Shown one piece after another: positions 24,477-32,135 of a stretch of DNA of 58,782 nucleotides. Position 1 is the stretch's first letter, and the number at the start of each line of letters is the position of its first letter. Under the pieces are notes generated by a model. The model saw only the letters and a list, made by a program, of their open reading frames with translations. It searched no databases and was not told the origin of the DNA. The translations under genes were made by a program, and so were the position numbers. Origin of the DNA: Nocardioides turkmenicus (GTDB lineage: Bacteria; Actinomycetota; Actinomycetes; Propionibacteriales; Nocardioidaceae); NCBI RefSeq assembly GCF_011045035.1, contig NZ_JAALAA010000027.1, forward strand, positions 1-58,782, written 5' to 3'.

Positions 24477-25271
24477 TCACGCCCGAGTGATGAACCGGTT
24501 GACCTCACGGACGAGCACGTTGGGCGCGAGGTCGGCGGCGGTGGAGAGCGCCCTGGCCGGGAGCCCGACGGTCGTGTGCACCTTCGGCACCCGCCCGCGC
24601 AGCCCCTTGCGCGGCTGCGCCATCTCCCAGACCTGGTCGGCGACGTCCTCGACGGTGAGCCGGATGCCCAGGGTCTCGTGGGAGGAGGCCACGTTGCCGT
24701 CGAGCAGCGCGGTCTTCACCCACAGCGGCCAGACCGCCTGCACCCGGATGCCCTCCTTGCGCCACTCCAGCTCCAGGGCCTCGGTGAGCCCGCGCACGGC
24801 GTACTTGGACGCGCTGTAGGAGGCGATCTCCGGCTGGCCGTAGATCGCGCTCGCGCTGCAGACGTTGATGACACCGGAGCCGGGGGTGGCTCGGAGGTAG
24901 GGGTAGGCCATGTGGCAGCCGTTGATCACGCCGTTGACGTTGATCTCGATGGTCTGGTGGTGCTGGGCCAGGTCGACGTCGGCCAGCCGGCCGGCGCGCA
25001 GGATGCCGGCGTTGTTGACCAGCAGGTCGAGGCGACCGCCCGCAGCGGTGGCGAACTCCTCGAGCGCCGCCTTCCAGGACTCCGGGTCGGTGACGTCGAG
25101 CGTGCCGCCGATGGCGTTGTCGGAGCCGATGATCGCGGCGACGTCGCGGGCCAGGTCGGCGTCGATGTCGTAGACGCCGACGAACCAGCCCTCCGTCGCG
25201 AACTTCTCGATGATCGCCTTGCCGATCCCCTGGGCGGAGCCGGAGACGAAGAGAGCCTTCTTGGTGGGCAT
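24477..25271 (-). CDS. short-chain dehydrogenase/reductase
   Basis: 264 residues. Cofactor loop SGSAQGIG (a Ser replaces the first Thr/Gly position), DIDADL after strand two suggesting NAD, DLLVNNAG, catalytic VCSASAIYG and YSASKYAV. It follows the MaoC gene by 10 nt and is probably the second gene of an operon started by the operator-bearing promoter at 26352, which points to acyl-CoA or hydroxyacyl substrates. This link is contextual only. Confidence 0.92.
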   Translation of the reverse strand: MPTKKALFVSGSAQGIGKAIIEKFATEGWFVGVYDIDADLARDVAAIIGSDNAIGGTLDVTDPESWKAALEEFATAAGGRLDLLVNNAGILRAGRLADVDLAQHHQTIEINVNGVINGCHMAYPYLRATPGSGVINVCSASAIYGQPEIASYSASKYAVRGLTEALELEWRKEGIRVQAVWPLWVKTALLDGNVASSHETLGIRLTVEDVADQVWEMAQPRKGLRGRVPKVHTTVGLPARALSTAADLAPNVLVREVNRFITRA

Positions 25272-25281
25272 GAGGAGCTCC

Positions 25282-26316
25282 TTACGCCGGGATGAGCGCC
25301 CAGTAGTCGAGGTCGAGCAGGACCCCGGGGGCGTACTTGCCGTCCTCGCCGCGCAGGGTCATCGACTCGTCGCGGCCCTTGGTGGCGACCAGGCGCAACC
25401 GAAGGGCGCCGACGCCGGGGGCGTCGGTCTCGACCCGGTCGAGCACCTCCGACCAGGCGTAGACGGTGTCGCCCGCGAAGGCCGGCGACGTGTGCGCACC
25501 GGCGTTGATCGCGGCGATCAGCTGGGCGTTGGCGAGACCGTTGAACGACAGCGCGCGGGCCAGGGAGATGATGTGGCCGCCGTAGACGAGGTTGCGACCG
25601 TCAGGCCGCGCCTCGACGTTGAAGTGCACCTTCGCGGTGTTCTGCCACAGCCGGGTGGCCTGCTGGTGCTCGGACTCGGTCAGGGTGACGCCGTCGACGT
25701 GGTCGATCTTCTCGCCGACCTCGTAGTCGCCGAGCCGGTGCGGCTCCCCGGCGGCGGTGAAGTCGTAGGAGGAGAAGTCGAGGCCCTTCGGCACGATCAG
25801 GTTCTTCGCGTCGACCGCCTTGGCCAGCTCCGGGATCACGGTCTCGGGGGCGGCAGCCGCCTGGTCACGCTTGTGCACCATCACCCAGCGCGCCCAGTCG
25901 ATCGCGACCTCGCCGCGCTGGTTGGTCGCGGTGGAGCGTACGTAGACGACCCCGGACTTGCCGTTGGAGTTCTGCTTGAGACCGATGACCTCGGACTTCG
26001 TCGAGAGCGTATCGCCCGGCACCACCGGCTGGTGGAAGCGGCACTCGGCGTAGCCGAGGTTGGCGACCGCGTTCAGCGACACGTCCGGGACGGTCTTGCC
26101 GAAGGCGATGTGGAAGCCGATCAGCTCCTCCATCGGATGCGCGTCCAGACCGACAGAGGCAGCGAAGGCTGCACTCGAGGGCACCGCGAAGCGGGTCGGG
26201 TAGAGCGAGCCGTACGCAGCCCGGTCGCCCTCGGTCACCGTCCGCGGCGTGGCGTGCTCGATGACCTGGCCGACCTGAAAGTCCTCGAAGAAGTTGCCGG
26301 GGTTGGTCTTGCTCAT
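25282..26316 (-). CDS. MaoC-family dehydratase (double hot-dog)
   Basis: 344 residues with two hot-dog halves. Each begins with a typical segment (FFEDFQVGQVIEHATPRTVT; YEVGEKIDHVDGVTLTESEH), and the second contains NLVYGGHIISLAR. It is close to mesaconyl-/methylmalyl-CoA hydratase-like MaoC proteins, which hydrate or dehydrate CoA thioesters. The reaction on a named substrate cannot be read from sequence. ATG at 26316 is 35 nt downstream of a TTAC-N6-GTAA site that also precedes the acyl-CoA dehydrogenase gene. Confidence 0.9.
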   Translation of the reverse strand: MSKTNPGNFFEDFQVGQVIEHATPRTVTEGDRAAYGSLYPTRFAVPSSAAFAASVGLDAHPMEELIGFHIAFGKTVPDVSLNAVANLGYAECRFHQPVVPGDTLSTKSEVIGLKQNSNGKSGVVYVRSTATNQRGEVAIDWARWVMVHKRDQAAAAPETVIPELAKAVDAKNLIVPKGLDFSSYDFTAAGEPHRLGDYEVGEKIDHVDGVTLTESEHQQATRLWQNTAKVHFNVEARPDGRNLVYGGHIISLARALSFNGLANAQLIAAINAGAHTSPAFAGDTVYAWSEVLDRVETDAPGVGALRLRLVATKGRDESMTLRGEDGKYAPGVLLDLDYWALIPA

Positions 26317-26351
26317 CTGCGGCCTCTCGTCGGTGTCTCGCGATGCGTGTA

Positions 26352-26365
26352 TTACCGGAGGGTAA
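26352..26365. promoter_or_regulatory. TTAC-N6-GTAA operator candidate before the MaoC gene
   Basis: TTACCGGAGGGTAA, arms TTACC/GGTAA separated by 4 nt. It shares layout and spacing to the start codon with 30477-30490. A TetR-type regulator of acyl-CoA genes would be a natural binder. Confidence 0.5.
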
Positions 26366-26371
26366 CCTAGC

Positions 26372-27301
26372 TCAGACGATCCCGTGGAGGCGTTCCGGGA
26401 TGCGTAGCAGCGGCTGGTTGCGGAGGTTGTCGATGTGGCCCGGACCGACGGCCCGATGCACCCCGTCCTCCTCGCGGACGAGCCTGGCGGGCAGCACCGA
26501 GGCCGGGTCGAACTCCTCGACGTCTCCGGTCACCGAGGCAGTCGCTGCGGTCAGCAGATCGGCGAGATCGTCACCGGAGCGCCCCCACGAGCTGCCCTTG
26601 CCACGGCCCACCGTCCTGGCGAGCTCGTTGCGCCGGTCGGCCTGGCGCCGGAGCAGGTCCACGTCGGCGAACTTCATGTGGACCATGAACAGCCCTGGGT
26701 CGGGCACGTAGGGCGCCTTGATCCCGTGGGAGGCGGACGTCCAGGCGGCCGGAACGCGCTTGACCGACGGCTTGCACATCAACGGCGCGAACTGGGCGTA
26801 CGCCCGCTGGCCGAGGATCGGCTTGCCGTCGATCAGCGGTCCCTCGACCGCGGTGTGGTGAATGACGTTGAGGGCGAACGGGGCGATCACCCGTTCGGGC
26901 CGCCGGGCGAGGTAGTCCGAGAGGTCGGCGTACCTCGCCGGGTCGGGGATGAGGAACTCGTCGACGTCGGTGAAGATGACCACGTCGTAGATGCCGAGGA
27001 GGCCGTGGGCCACCCCGCTGGCCAGGCCCATCCGGCCGGCCTCGAAGTTGCCCTTCCGGAAGCCGGGCAGGTGCTGGACCGTGCACGCCAGGCCGTCGGT
27101 CGAACCGTCGGTCGACCCGTCGTCGAAGACGATCAGGTTCTCGTGACCTGCCTGTCGGCCGTAGTGGTCGACCCAGCGGGCGAGCATCTCGCCCTCGTCG
27201 CGTGCGATCGTGAGCACCGCGATCCGCGGCGTCGCGACCGTCGTGTCGCGCGCCTCGTCGGCGGGCCTGCGCCGACGGCGCAGACTCCAGCTGCTTGACA
27301 A
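26372..27301 (-). CDS. glycosyltransferase (family 2/92-like)
   Basis: About 309 residues. The GT-A features are RIAVLTIARDEGEMLARWVDHY at the N-terminus, LIVFDDGSTDGS, and the metal-binding FTDVDEFLIP (DxD variant). Later blocks NVIHHTAVEG and HGIKAPYV are typical of the GT92/DUF-type subfamily. TTG at 27301 is chosen since GCGGGGGAA lies just before it and a longer start would overlap the preceding sulfotransferase-like gene. It sits between the two sulfotransferase-like genes, suggesting synthesis of a sulfated glycan or glycolipid. The acceptor and donor are unknown. Confidence 0.85.
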   Translation of the reverse strand: MSSSWSLRRRRRPADEARDTTVATPRIAVLTIARDEGEMLARWVDHYGRQAGHENLIVFDDGSTDGSTDGLACTVQHLPGFRKGNFEAGRMGLASGVAHGLLGIYDVVIFTDVDEFLIPDPARYADLSDYLARRPERVIAPFALNVIHHTAVEGPLIDGKPILGQRAYAQFAPLMCKPSVKRVPAAWTSASHGIKAPYVPDPGLFMVHMKFADVDLLRRQADRRNELARTVGRGKGSSWGRSGDDLADLLTAATASVTGDVEEFDPASVLPARLVREEDGVHRAVGPGHIDNLRNQPLLRIPERLHGIV

Positions 27302-27327
27302 AGAATTCCCCCGCTTGTCTTCCGGCC

Positions 27328-28479
27328 CTACGTACGGACCAGCTCCTCTCGCCGAACGGACCACTCGACGAGGTCGGCCAGGGCGGAGACGGCGCGCGCC
27401 GGAGCCTTGCGGCCCTCCCCCGGGTCGATGGCCTCACCAGGAATGGTCGGGTCGGCGAGCTTCTTGTCGAGATCCTTGCGCAGCGCCGCATAGGAAGCGA
27501 CGGCGGCGTCTCGGACCTGCTTGTCGGTGACCTTGCGCGGGTCGATCCCGCGTACGTCCACGGGGGCCAGGTCGTCGAGATCCCCGTGGATGGTGGCGTC
27601 CAGACCGCGGAGCTCCGCGGCCTGGTCGCGTGTGAACGCCTGCGTCCAGCGTGGGGCCTGGAGCCCGATACGCGGATCGTCGGCCGTGAGCGCCGGCATC
27701 AGGCGCTTGCCGAGGGTGTGCTTGCGCAGGCCCATCGCCGCCGGGTAGGCCAGGCCGCGCCGGTCGAGCTCCGCATTGAGGCCGCGCAGCACCTCGACGG
27801 TCGCGGCGCCGAGCGAGGTGTTCTTCGGCGGCGGGCTCTGCATCCCCTCGGGGTCGAAGCCCATCGCCGCCCCGAAGCGCTCCAGCAGCAGCGTCGCCGG
27901 GCTGCCCGGGGGCGGCACGGTGACCAGGTGGAGAGGCCCGGCCTGGCCCCAGCGTCGGGCGATGCCGACCATGTCCTGCTCGGACCAGAACCGCTTGCCG
28001 GGCTTGGTGTGGCGGCGCTCGGGCGAGCCCGGGCGGCTCTTGTTGACCGCGCTGAGGAACTCCGCCCAGGTCCAGTCCATGCCGTTCTGGATGAGCTCCT
28101 GCCACATCGACGGGATCTGCCGGTTGATGTCACGCAGCGAGAGGACGATCTCGGGGGTCACGCCGGCGAAGCTCGTGGCCACCCGCTCGACAGTCTCCGG
28201 GCCGGCCGGCGCGAGCAGCTCGACGGAGATCAGCGCGGTGCCGTCCCACTCGTCGACCTCGGCGACCAGACGGTCCCAGGCGCCGGCGACCGAGTCGCCC
28301 TCGGGATGGGCACGCCGGCCCTTCACGTCGAGCACGGCCTCGATCTGGTTGCGCCAGCGCGCGCCGGGGACCAGGAACCCGCGCTCCGCAAGGAGCGCCT
28401 TGTTCTTGTACAGAGCACCCTGCAGGTACGTCGTCCCCGACTTCATCGCCCCGACATGGAGCACTACGCGGCGCGCCAA
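27328..28479 (-). CDS. sulfotransferase-like P-loop protein, paralogue 2
   Basis: 383 residues, MARRVVLHVGAMKSGTTYLQ at the N-terminus (PAPS-loop), IVLSLRDINRQIPSMWQE at the 3'-phosphate site, and the same later blocks as the protein at 22606-23790 (FWSEQDMVGIAR, NTSLG, MGLRKHTLGK). ATG at 28479 is immediately at the conserved start. It is 26 nt upstream of the glycosyltransferase gene and likely co-transcribed. The two paralogues differ enough to have distinct acceptors. Confidence 0.8.
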   Translation of the reverse strand: MARRVVLHVGAMKSGTTYLQGALYKNKALLAERGFLVPGARWRNQIEAVLDVKGRRAHPEGDSVAGAWDRLVAEVDEWDGTALISVELLAPAGPETVERVATSFAGVTPEIVLSLRDINRQIPSMWQELIQNGMDWTWAEFLSAVNKSRPGSPERRHTKPGKRFWSEQDMVGIARRWGQAGPLHLVTVPPPGSPATLLLERFGAAMGFDPEGMQSPPPKNTSLGAATVEVLRGLNAELDRRGLAYPAAMGLRKHTLGKRLMPALTADDPRIGLQAPRWTQAFTRDQAAELRGLDATIHGDLDDLAPVDVRGIDPRKVTDKQVRDAAVASYAALRKDLDKKLADPTIPGEAIDPGEGRKAPARAVSALADLVEWSVRREELVRT

Positions 28480-28536
28480 CTTCTCATTGCCTCTCGACCA
28501 GACCGACCCGACACCCCCGAGAGGGGCATCGTAGCG

Positions 28537-28707
28537 TCAGGAGCCGCCGCCGCCCGCCTTGCGGCGATGCATCTTCGGCGCGCCACCGACGACCTCGGAC
28601 CCGTGCGCCTTCTCCTTGGCCCCGGCGCTCTCGGCGTGTGCGTGCTCGTGGTTGTTCTTCTTCTCCAGCGCCTCGCGCATCTTGGCCTTGAGATCGTCGT
28701 TGGTCAT
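28537..28707 (-). CDS. DUF5302 small protein
   Basis: 56 residues, MTNDDLKAKMREALEKKN... rich in His, Lys, Ala and Gly, with MHRRKAGGGGS at the C-terminus: the actinobacterial DUF5302 family of unknown role, probably largely disordered. ATG at 28707 follows GGGGGAGCG; the frame upstream has no conserved residues. Confidence 0.85.
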   Translation of the reverse strand: MTNDDLKAKMREALEKKNNHEHAHAESAGAKEKAHGSEVVGGAPKMHRRKAGGGGS

Positions 28708-28797
28708 CGCTCCCCCTACATCGGCATTGCTGAGTCGTTGCTCGGGTATCGACCAACCTACGACACCCACCCCGACGAATCCTCGGTTTTTCCGGAC

Positions 28798-28857
28798 GAG
28801 ACCGCAGTCGTGGGCGACGAAGGTCTACTTTCGTCGCCCACAACTGCAGATTCGGCG
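28798..28857. repeat. 60-bp palindromic element, family B copy 1
   Basis: Perfect 12-bp stem GTGGGCGACGAA/TTCGTCGCCCAC with an 8-nt loop, extended by CAGT/ACTG across one mismatch. Alignable over its full length with 29172-29231. It may also terminate the DUF5302 or adjoining transcripts. Confidence 0.9.
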
Positions 28858-28879
28858 TCGGGGGCCGGGTCGAGGCGCG

Positions 28880-28963
28880 TCAGGCGACCTGGTGATGGGT
28901 GGGGAGGTCGACGAAGCCGGCATCGCCGCCGGTGTAGGTCGCCGGGTCGGCGTCGGCGAGCCG
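28880..28963 (-). pseudogene. C-terminal remnant of an alkene reductase (NADH:flavin oxidoreductase type)
   Basis: The minus frame ends RLADADPATYTGGDAGFVD..., resembling the extreme C-terminus of OYE-family alkene reductases (LADADPATYYGG...GYTDYP pattern, from memory). Only about 27 codons and the stop remain; the rest is missing. It abuts, tail to tail in content, a MerR remnant. Confidence 0.55.
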
Positions 28964-29162
28964 TACGATCGGCGAGGTCCTCCCTTGCGTCGACCGGCCG
29001 AGCACCGGCACCTCCGAGGCGGCCTTCGAGACGATGGTCAGCGAGCGCGACCGGCTCAGCGCCCACATCGAGGACCTGCTCCAGACCCGCGACGTGCTCG
29101 ACGAGCTGATCGCCACGAACCGCCGCCACAACGCGACCCTCGACGCGGACCCCGCCCGCTGA
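28962..29162 (+). pseudogene. C-terminal remnant of a MerR-family regulator
   Basis: The plus frame reads TIGEVLPCVDRPSTG, then AAFETMVSERDRLSAHIEDL and LDELIATNRRHN to a TGA, matching the dimerisation helix of MerR regulators. The helix-turn-helix half is absent and no start codon with a ribosome-binding site precedes it. Together with 28880-28963 it looks like a divergent regulator/reductase pair collapsed by an internal deletion. Confidence 0.6.
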
Positions 29163-29171
29163 CGAACGGCC

Positions 29172-29231
29172 GAGACAGCAGAAGTGGGCGACGAAACCAC
29201 AGTTTCGTCGCCCACTTCTACAGATTCGCCG
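29172..29231. repeat. 60-bp palindromic element, family B copy 2
   Basis: Perfect 15-bp stem AAGTGGGCGACGAAA/TTTCGTCGCCCACTT with a 6-nt loop. Same length and ends (GAGAC...CAGATTCG) as 28798-28857, with paired changes in the stem. It stands 18 nt from the acyl-CoA dehydrogenase stop and may act as its terminator. Confidence 0.9.
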
Positions 29232-29249
29232 GAAGGGTCGGCGGAAGGG

Positions 29250-30443
29250 TCAGGACTTGTAGTCCTTGAGGAGCGAACGGCCGATGATCATCTTCTGGAT
29301 GTCGCTGGTGCCCTCGCCGATGAGCATGAACTTGACCTCGCGCATGAGCCGCTCGATCTCGTACTCCTTGGAGTAGCCGTAGCCGCCGTGGATCCGGAAG
29401 GAGTCCTCGACGACCTCGTTGGCGTACTCCGAGGCGACCATCTTGGCCATCCCGGCCTCGACGTCCATCCGCTTGCCGGTGTCCTTCAGGCGCGCGGCGC
29501 GGACCATCATGTTGTGGGAGACCTCGACCTTGGTGCCCATCTCCGCGAGACGGAACAGGATCGCCTGGTGCTCGGCGATCTTCTTGCCGAAGGTCTGGCG
29601 CTGCTGGGCGTACGCGATGCCGAGCTCGAAGCCGCGGATCGCCAGGCCGCAGGCGCGAGCGGCGACGTTGACGCGGCCGACCTCGACGCCGTCCATCATC
29701 TGGAAGAAGCCCTTGCCGGGGACACCGCCGAGGATCTGGTCGGCCGAGATCTTGTGACCCTCGAAGATCATCTCGGTCGTGTCGATGCCCTTGTAGCCCA
29801 TCTTGTCGATCTTGCCGGGCACGGTCACGCCCTGGGCGGTCTCGCCGAAGCCCGGGGTCTTCTCCACCAGGAAGGTGGTCATGTTCTTGTAGACCGAGTC
29901 GGCGCCCTCGTCGGTCTTGGTCAGCACCGCGACCAGCGTCGAGGAGCCGCCGTTGGTCAGCCACATCTTCTGGCCGGTGATCTCGTAGGAACCGTCGGCC
30001 AGCTTGGTCGCCTTGGTGGACACCGCGCTCACGTCGGAGCCGAGACCCGGCTCGGACATCGAGAACGCGCCGCGTACCTCACCGGTCGCCATCTTCGGCA
30101 GGTACTTCTGCTTCTGCTCCTCGGTGCCGTGCTGCATCAGCATGTAGGCCACGATGAAGTGGGTGTTGATGACACCCGAGACCGACATCCAGCCGCGCGC
30201 GATCTCCTCGACGCACAGCGCGTACGTCAGCAGCGACTCGCCCAGGCCGCCGTACTCCTCCGGGATCATCAGGCCGAAGATGCCGAGCTCCTTGAGACCC
30301 TCCACGATCTCGGTCGGATACTCATCGGCGTGCTCCAGCTCCTGGGCCACCGGGATGACCTTCTCGTCCACGAACTGACGAACGGTCTTCAGGATCTCTT
30401 CCTGGATGTCGGTGAGACCCTCGGTCTCGGCAAGGCGACCCAT
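29250..30443 (-). CDS. acyl-CoA dehydrogenase
   Basis: 397 residues of the FAD-dependent acyl-CoA dehydrogenase family. Visible blocks are AFSMSEPGLGSDVSA (substrate/FAD region), QKMWLTNGG, RQTFGKKIAEHQAI and YGYSKEYEIERLMREVKFMLIGEGTS split around the catalytic-loop Glu region. It oxidises an acyl-CoA to the 2-enoyl-CoA, passing electrons to ETF; chain specificity is not readable. ATG at 30443 lies 33 nt from a TTAC-N6-GTAA site. It is a monocistronic-looking gene. Confidence 0.95.
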   Translation of the reverse strand: MGRLAETEGLTDIQEEILKTVRQFVDEKVIPVAQELEHADEYPTEIVEGLKELGIFGLMIPEEYGGLGESLLTYALCVEEIARGWMSVSGVINTHFIVAYMLMQHGTEEQKQKYLPKMATGEVRGAFSMSEPGLGSDVSAVSTKATKLADGSYEITGQKMWLTNGGSSTLVAVLTKTDEGADSVYKNMTTFLVEKTPGFGETAQGVTVPGKIDKMGYKGIDTTEMIFEGHKISADQILGGVPGKGFFQMMDGVEVGRVNVAARACGLAIRGFELGIAYAQQRQTFGKKIAEHQAILFRLAEMGTKVEVSHNMMVRAARLKDTGKRMDVEAGMAKMVASEYANEVVEDSFRIHGGYGYSKEYEIERLMREVKFMLIGEGTSDIQKMIIGRSLLKDYKS

Positions 30444-30476
30444 GCTCTACTCCTCATATCGGCGGACGAGGGCAGG

Positions 30477-30490
30477 TTACCAATCAGTAA
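30477..30490. promoter_or_regulatory. TTAC-N6-GTAA operator candidate before the acyl-CoA dehydrogenase gene
   Basis: TTACCAATCAGTAA within the larger palindrome GGTTAC-N6-GTAACC. Same 14-bp layout as 26352-26365 and nearly the same distance to the start codon. Confidence 0.55.
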
Positions 30491-30535
30491 CCACCAAGGA
30501 CAGGTGACACCCGCCACACCGCGATCCTACGACCC

Positions 30536-31933
30536 TCAGACCTTCCGTCCGACAGCCGAGAAGAACGGCCTGAAGAGCTTGTCGTACGACGCCTTGGTGA
30601 CGCTCACGTAGCCCGACCGCTTCCCGGTGCCGGCCAGGGCGGACATCTGGGTGCTGGAGCTGAACGCGAACGCCGGGGTGGCGCCGGTCCGGCTGACCAG
30701 CAGCACGGTCGCCCGCAGACCGGCACGGTCGTAGCCGCGCGGCCGCGCCACGGCCCAGCTGTCCTTGTTCACGTCCTTGCCGAGGACGCGCTGCAGCGAG
30801 CGCATCTGGGCGGTGGTGGTCTTCTCCGCGGTCACGACCTGGACCTTCGCTCCACGGGACTTCGCCCGCTTCAGCGCCCGCACCACCCGGTCGTTGGTCA
30901 GCGTCCGAGTGGCCAGGTGGACGACCTGACCTCGCGGGGCGCTGTTGACCGCCTTCAGCACCGTACGCAGCACGCTCTGCTCCTCGGCGGCGCTCAGTCC
31001 CGGGTCGGTGACCACGACACCAGGCCCGAACCGGACCCGGCCCGAGCCCGCCGTCGAGGTGACCGGCAGCGGCGAGAAGTCGACCCGGACCGCGTTGTGG
31101 TCCGACTCGAGGCCGAAGGCGCGCTGGTTGCCGGTGGCGAACCGCGCGATCCCGCGGGCGAGCACGTAGTCGATGGTCGAGGCCCGGCCGTGCGTGATCA
31201 GCGCCTGCTGAGTGACGTCGTAGGTCGGGATCAGGTGCTTCGCGGCGAAGATGTCGCGCGGGTAGCGCGAGCCGTCGTACTGCACGTTCAGATCGCCGCC
31301 GACCATCACCGGGCCGCGCCCGGCCAGCGCCTTGACGAGCACGTTCAGCGCACGCGCCGAGGGACGGACCAGGTCGCCGTAGTACCTGGATTTCGGCGCG
31401 AAGTGCACCGCGACCACGGAGATGTTGCGACCGGTGGCGCGGTTCTCGAGGGTGACCCAGTTGGCGTACCTGATCCCCCAGTGCAGCCGCTGGTCGGCGG
31501 GCTTGCCGAGCTTGTTGCTGATCTGGTGGATGCCCTTCGAGGTCGCAGCCCACCTGTCGTTGTCCCAGGCGACGGCGGTCGCCGACTTGTAGGGGTCGCC
31601 GCTCTTGCGCCAGACGCGGTAGCGCCCCGGCTCGAGATCCGCGGTCCGGCGGCCGTTCACCTCGTTGTAGGTGACGAAGTCGGGCGCGGTGCCGAGGATG
31701 CTGCGTACGTCCTGCTTGAACCTCGCCGTGCCCATGCCGGCCTTGATGTTCGCCTGCACCATCCGGTAGCGCGGCGGCGAGTAGGCGACGGTCTCGAGGT
31801 CCGTCGCAGGCGTCGTCGACGAGTCGTGCACGGCGACGAGCGCGCCGCCGAGAAGACCGATGGCGAGGCCCGCGGAGAGCAGGATCTTGGCCACCCGACC
31901 CCCGCGAGACGTTGCTCGAGATTGTGTACGCAT
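30536..31933 (-). CDS. exported EEP-family phosphatase/nuclease with degenerate PLD-like tail
   Basis: 465 residues. An N-terminal membrane/signal segment (ILLSAGLAIGLLGGALVAV, residues 17-35) is followed by an endonuclease/exonuclease/phosphatase domain (about 55-285): VQANIKAGMG, TYNEVNG (metal Glu), VHFAPKS, VGGDLNV (Asp/Asn), and SDHNAVRVDF (catalytic Asp-His). Residues about 295-465 resemble phospholipase D-like modules (VVHLATRTLTNDRVVRALKRA, GAKVQVVTAE, FSSSTQMS) but carry no HxK motif. The protein would act outside the cell on nucleic acid or a phosphoester. ATG at 31933 fits the signal segment. Confidence 0.85.
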   Translation of the reverse strand: MRTQSRATSRGGRVAKILLSAGLAIGLLGGALVAVHDSSTTPATDLETVAYSPPRYRMVQANIKAGMGTARFKQDVRSILGTAPDFVTYNEVNGRRTADLEPGRYRVWRKSGDPYKSATAVAWDNDRWAATSKGIHQISNKLGKPADQRLHWGIRYANWVTLENRATGRNISVVAVHFAPKSRYYGDLVRPSARALNVLVKALAGRGPVMVGGDLNVQYDGSRYPRDIFAAKHLIPTYDVTQQALITHGRASTIDYVLARGIARFATGNQRAFGLESDHNAVRVDFSPLPVTSTAGSGRVRFGPGVVVTDPGLSAAEEQSVLRTVLKAVNSAPRGQVVHLATRTLTNDRVVRALKRAKSRGAKVQVVTAEKTTTAQMRSLQRVLGKDVNKDSWAVARPRGYDRAGLRATVLLVSRTGATPAFAFSSSTQMSALAGTGKRSGYVSVTKASYDKLFRPFFSAVGRKV

Positions 31934-32123
31934 CCGGCCGGGCCCCTCTCCCTGCGGCGGTGACCGATAACACTGGTCACATTGGACACTTTTGTAACAC
32001 AGGCCTCAGGTCAGATCGCCGACCCCGGGCGGCGCGGTTCGGATAGGTCATCGAATTTACTGTCAGCGCTTGCCTGCCGTGCCACCGCATGAGCGTCGGA
32101 GCGACCTGCTGGGCCACATGTCA

Positions 32124-32129
32124 TAACGT
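32124..32129 (+). promoter_or_regulatory. -10 box TAACGT for the MgtE-N/CBS gene
   Basis: TAACGT ends 6 nt before the GTG start at 32136, with no ribosome-binding site: a probable leaderless start. Confidence 0.4.
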
Positions 32130-32135
32130 TGCGAC

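Noticed and set aside
22606..28479. Classical biosynthetic gene cluster
   Set aside because: No NRPS, PKS, terpene or RiPP core enzyme; only a modest possible glycan-modification set.
28880..29215. Intact 111-codon gene between the family-B palindromes
   Set aside because: Its first half runs through a repeat and antisense to the MerR remnant; only the last ~27 codons look like real protein.
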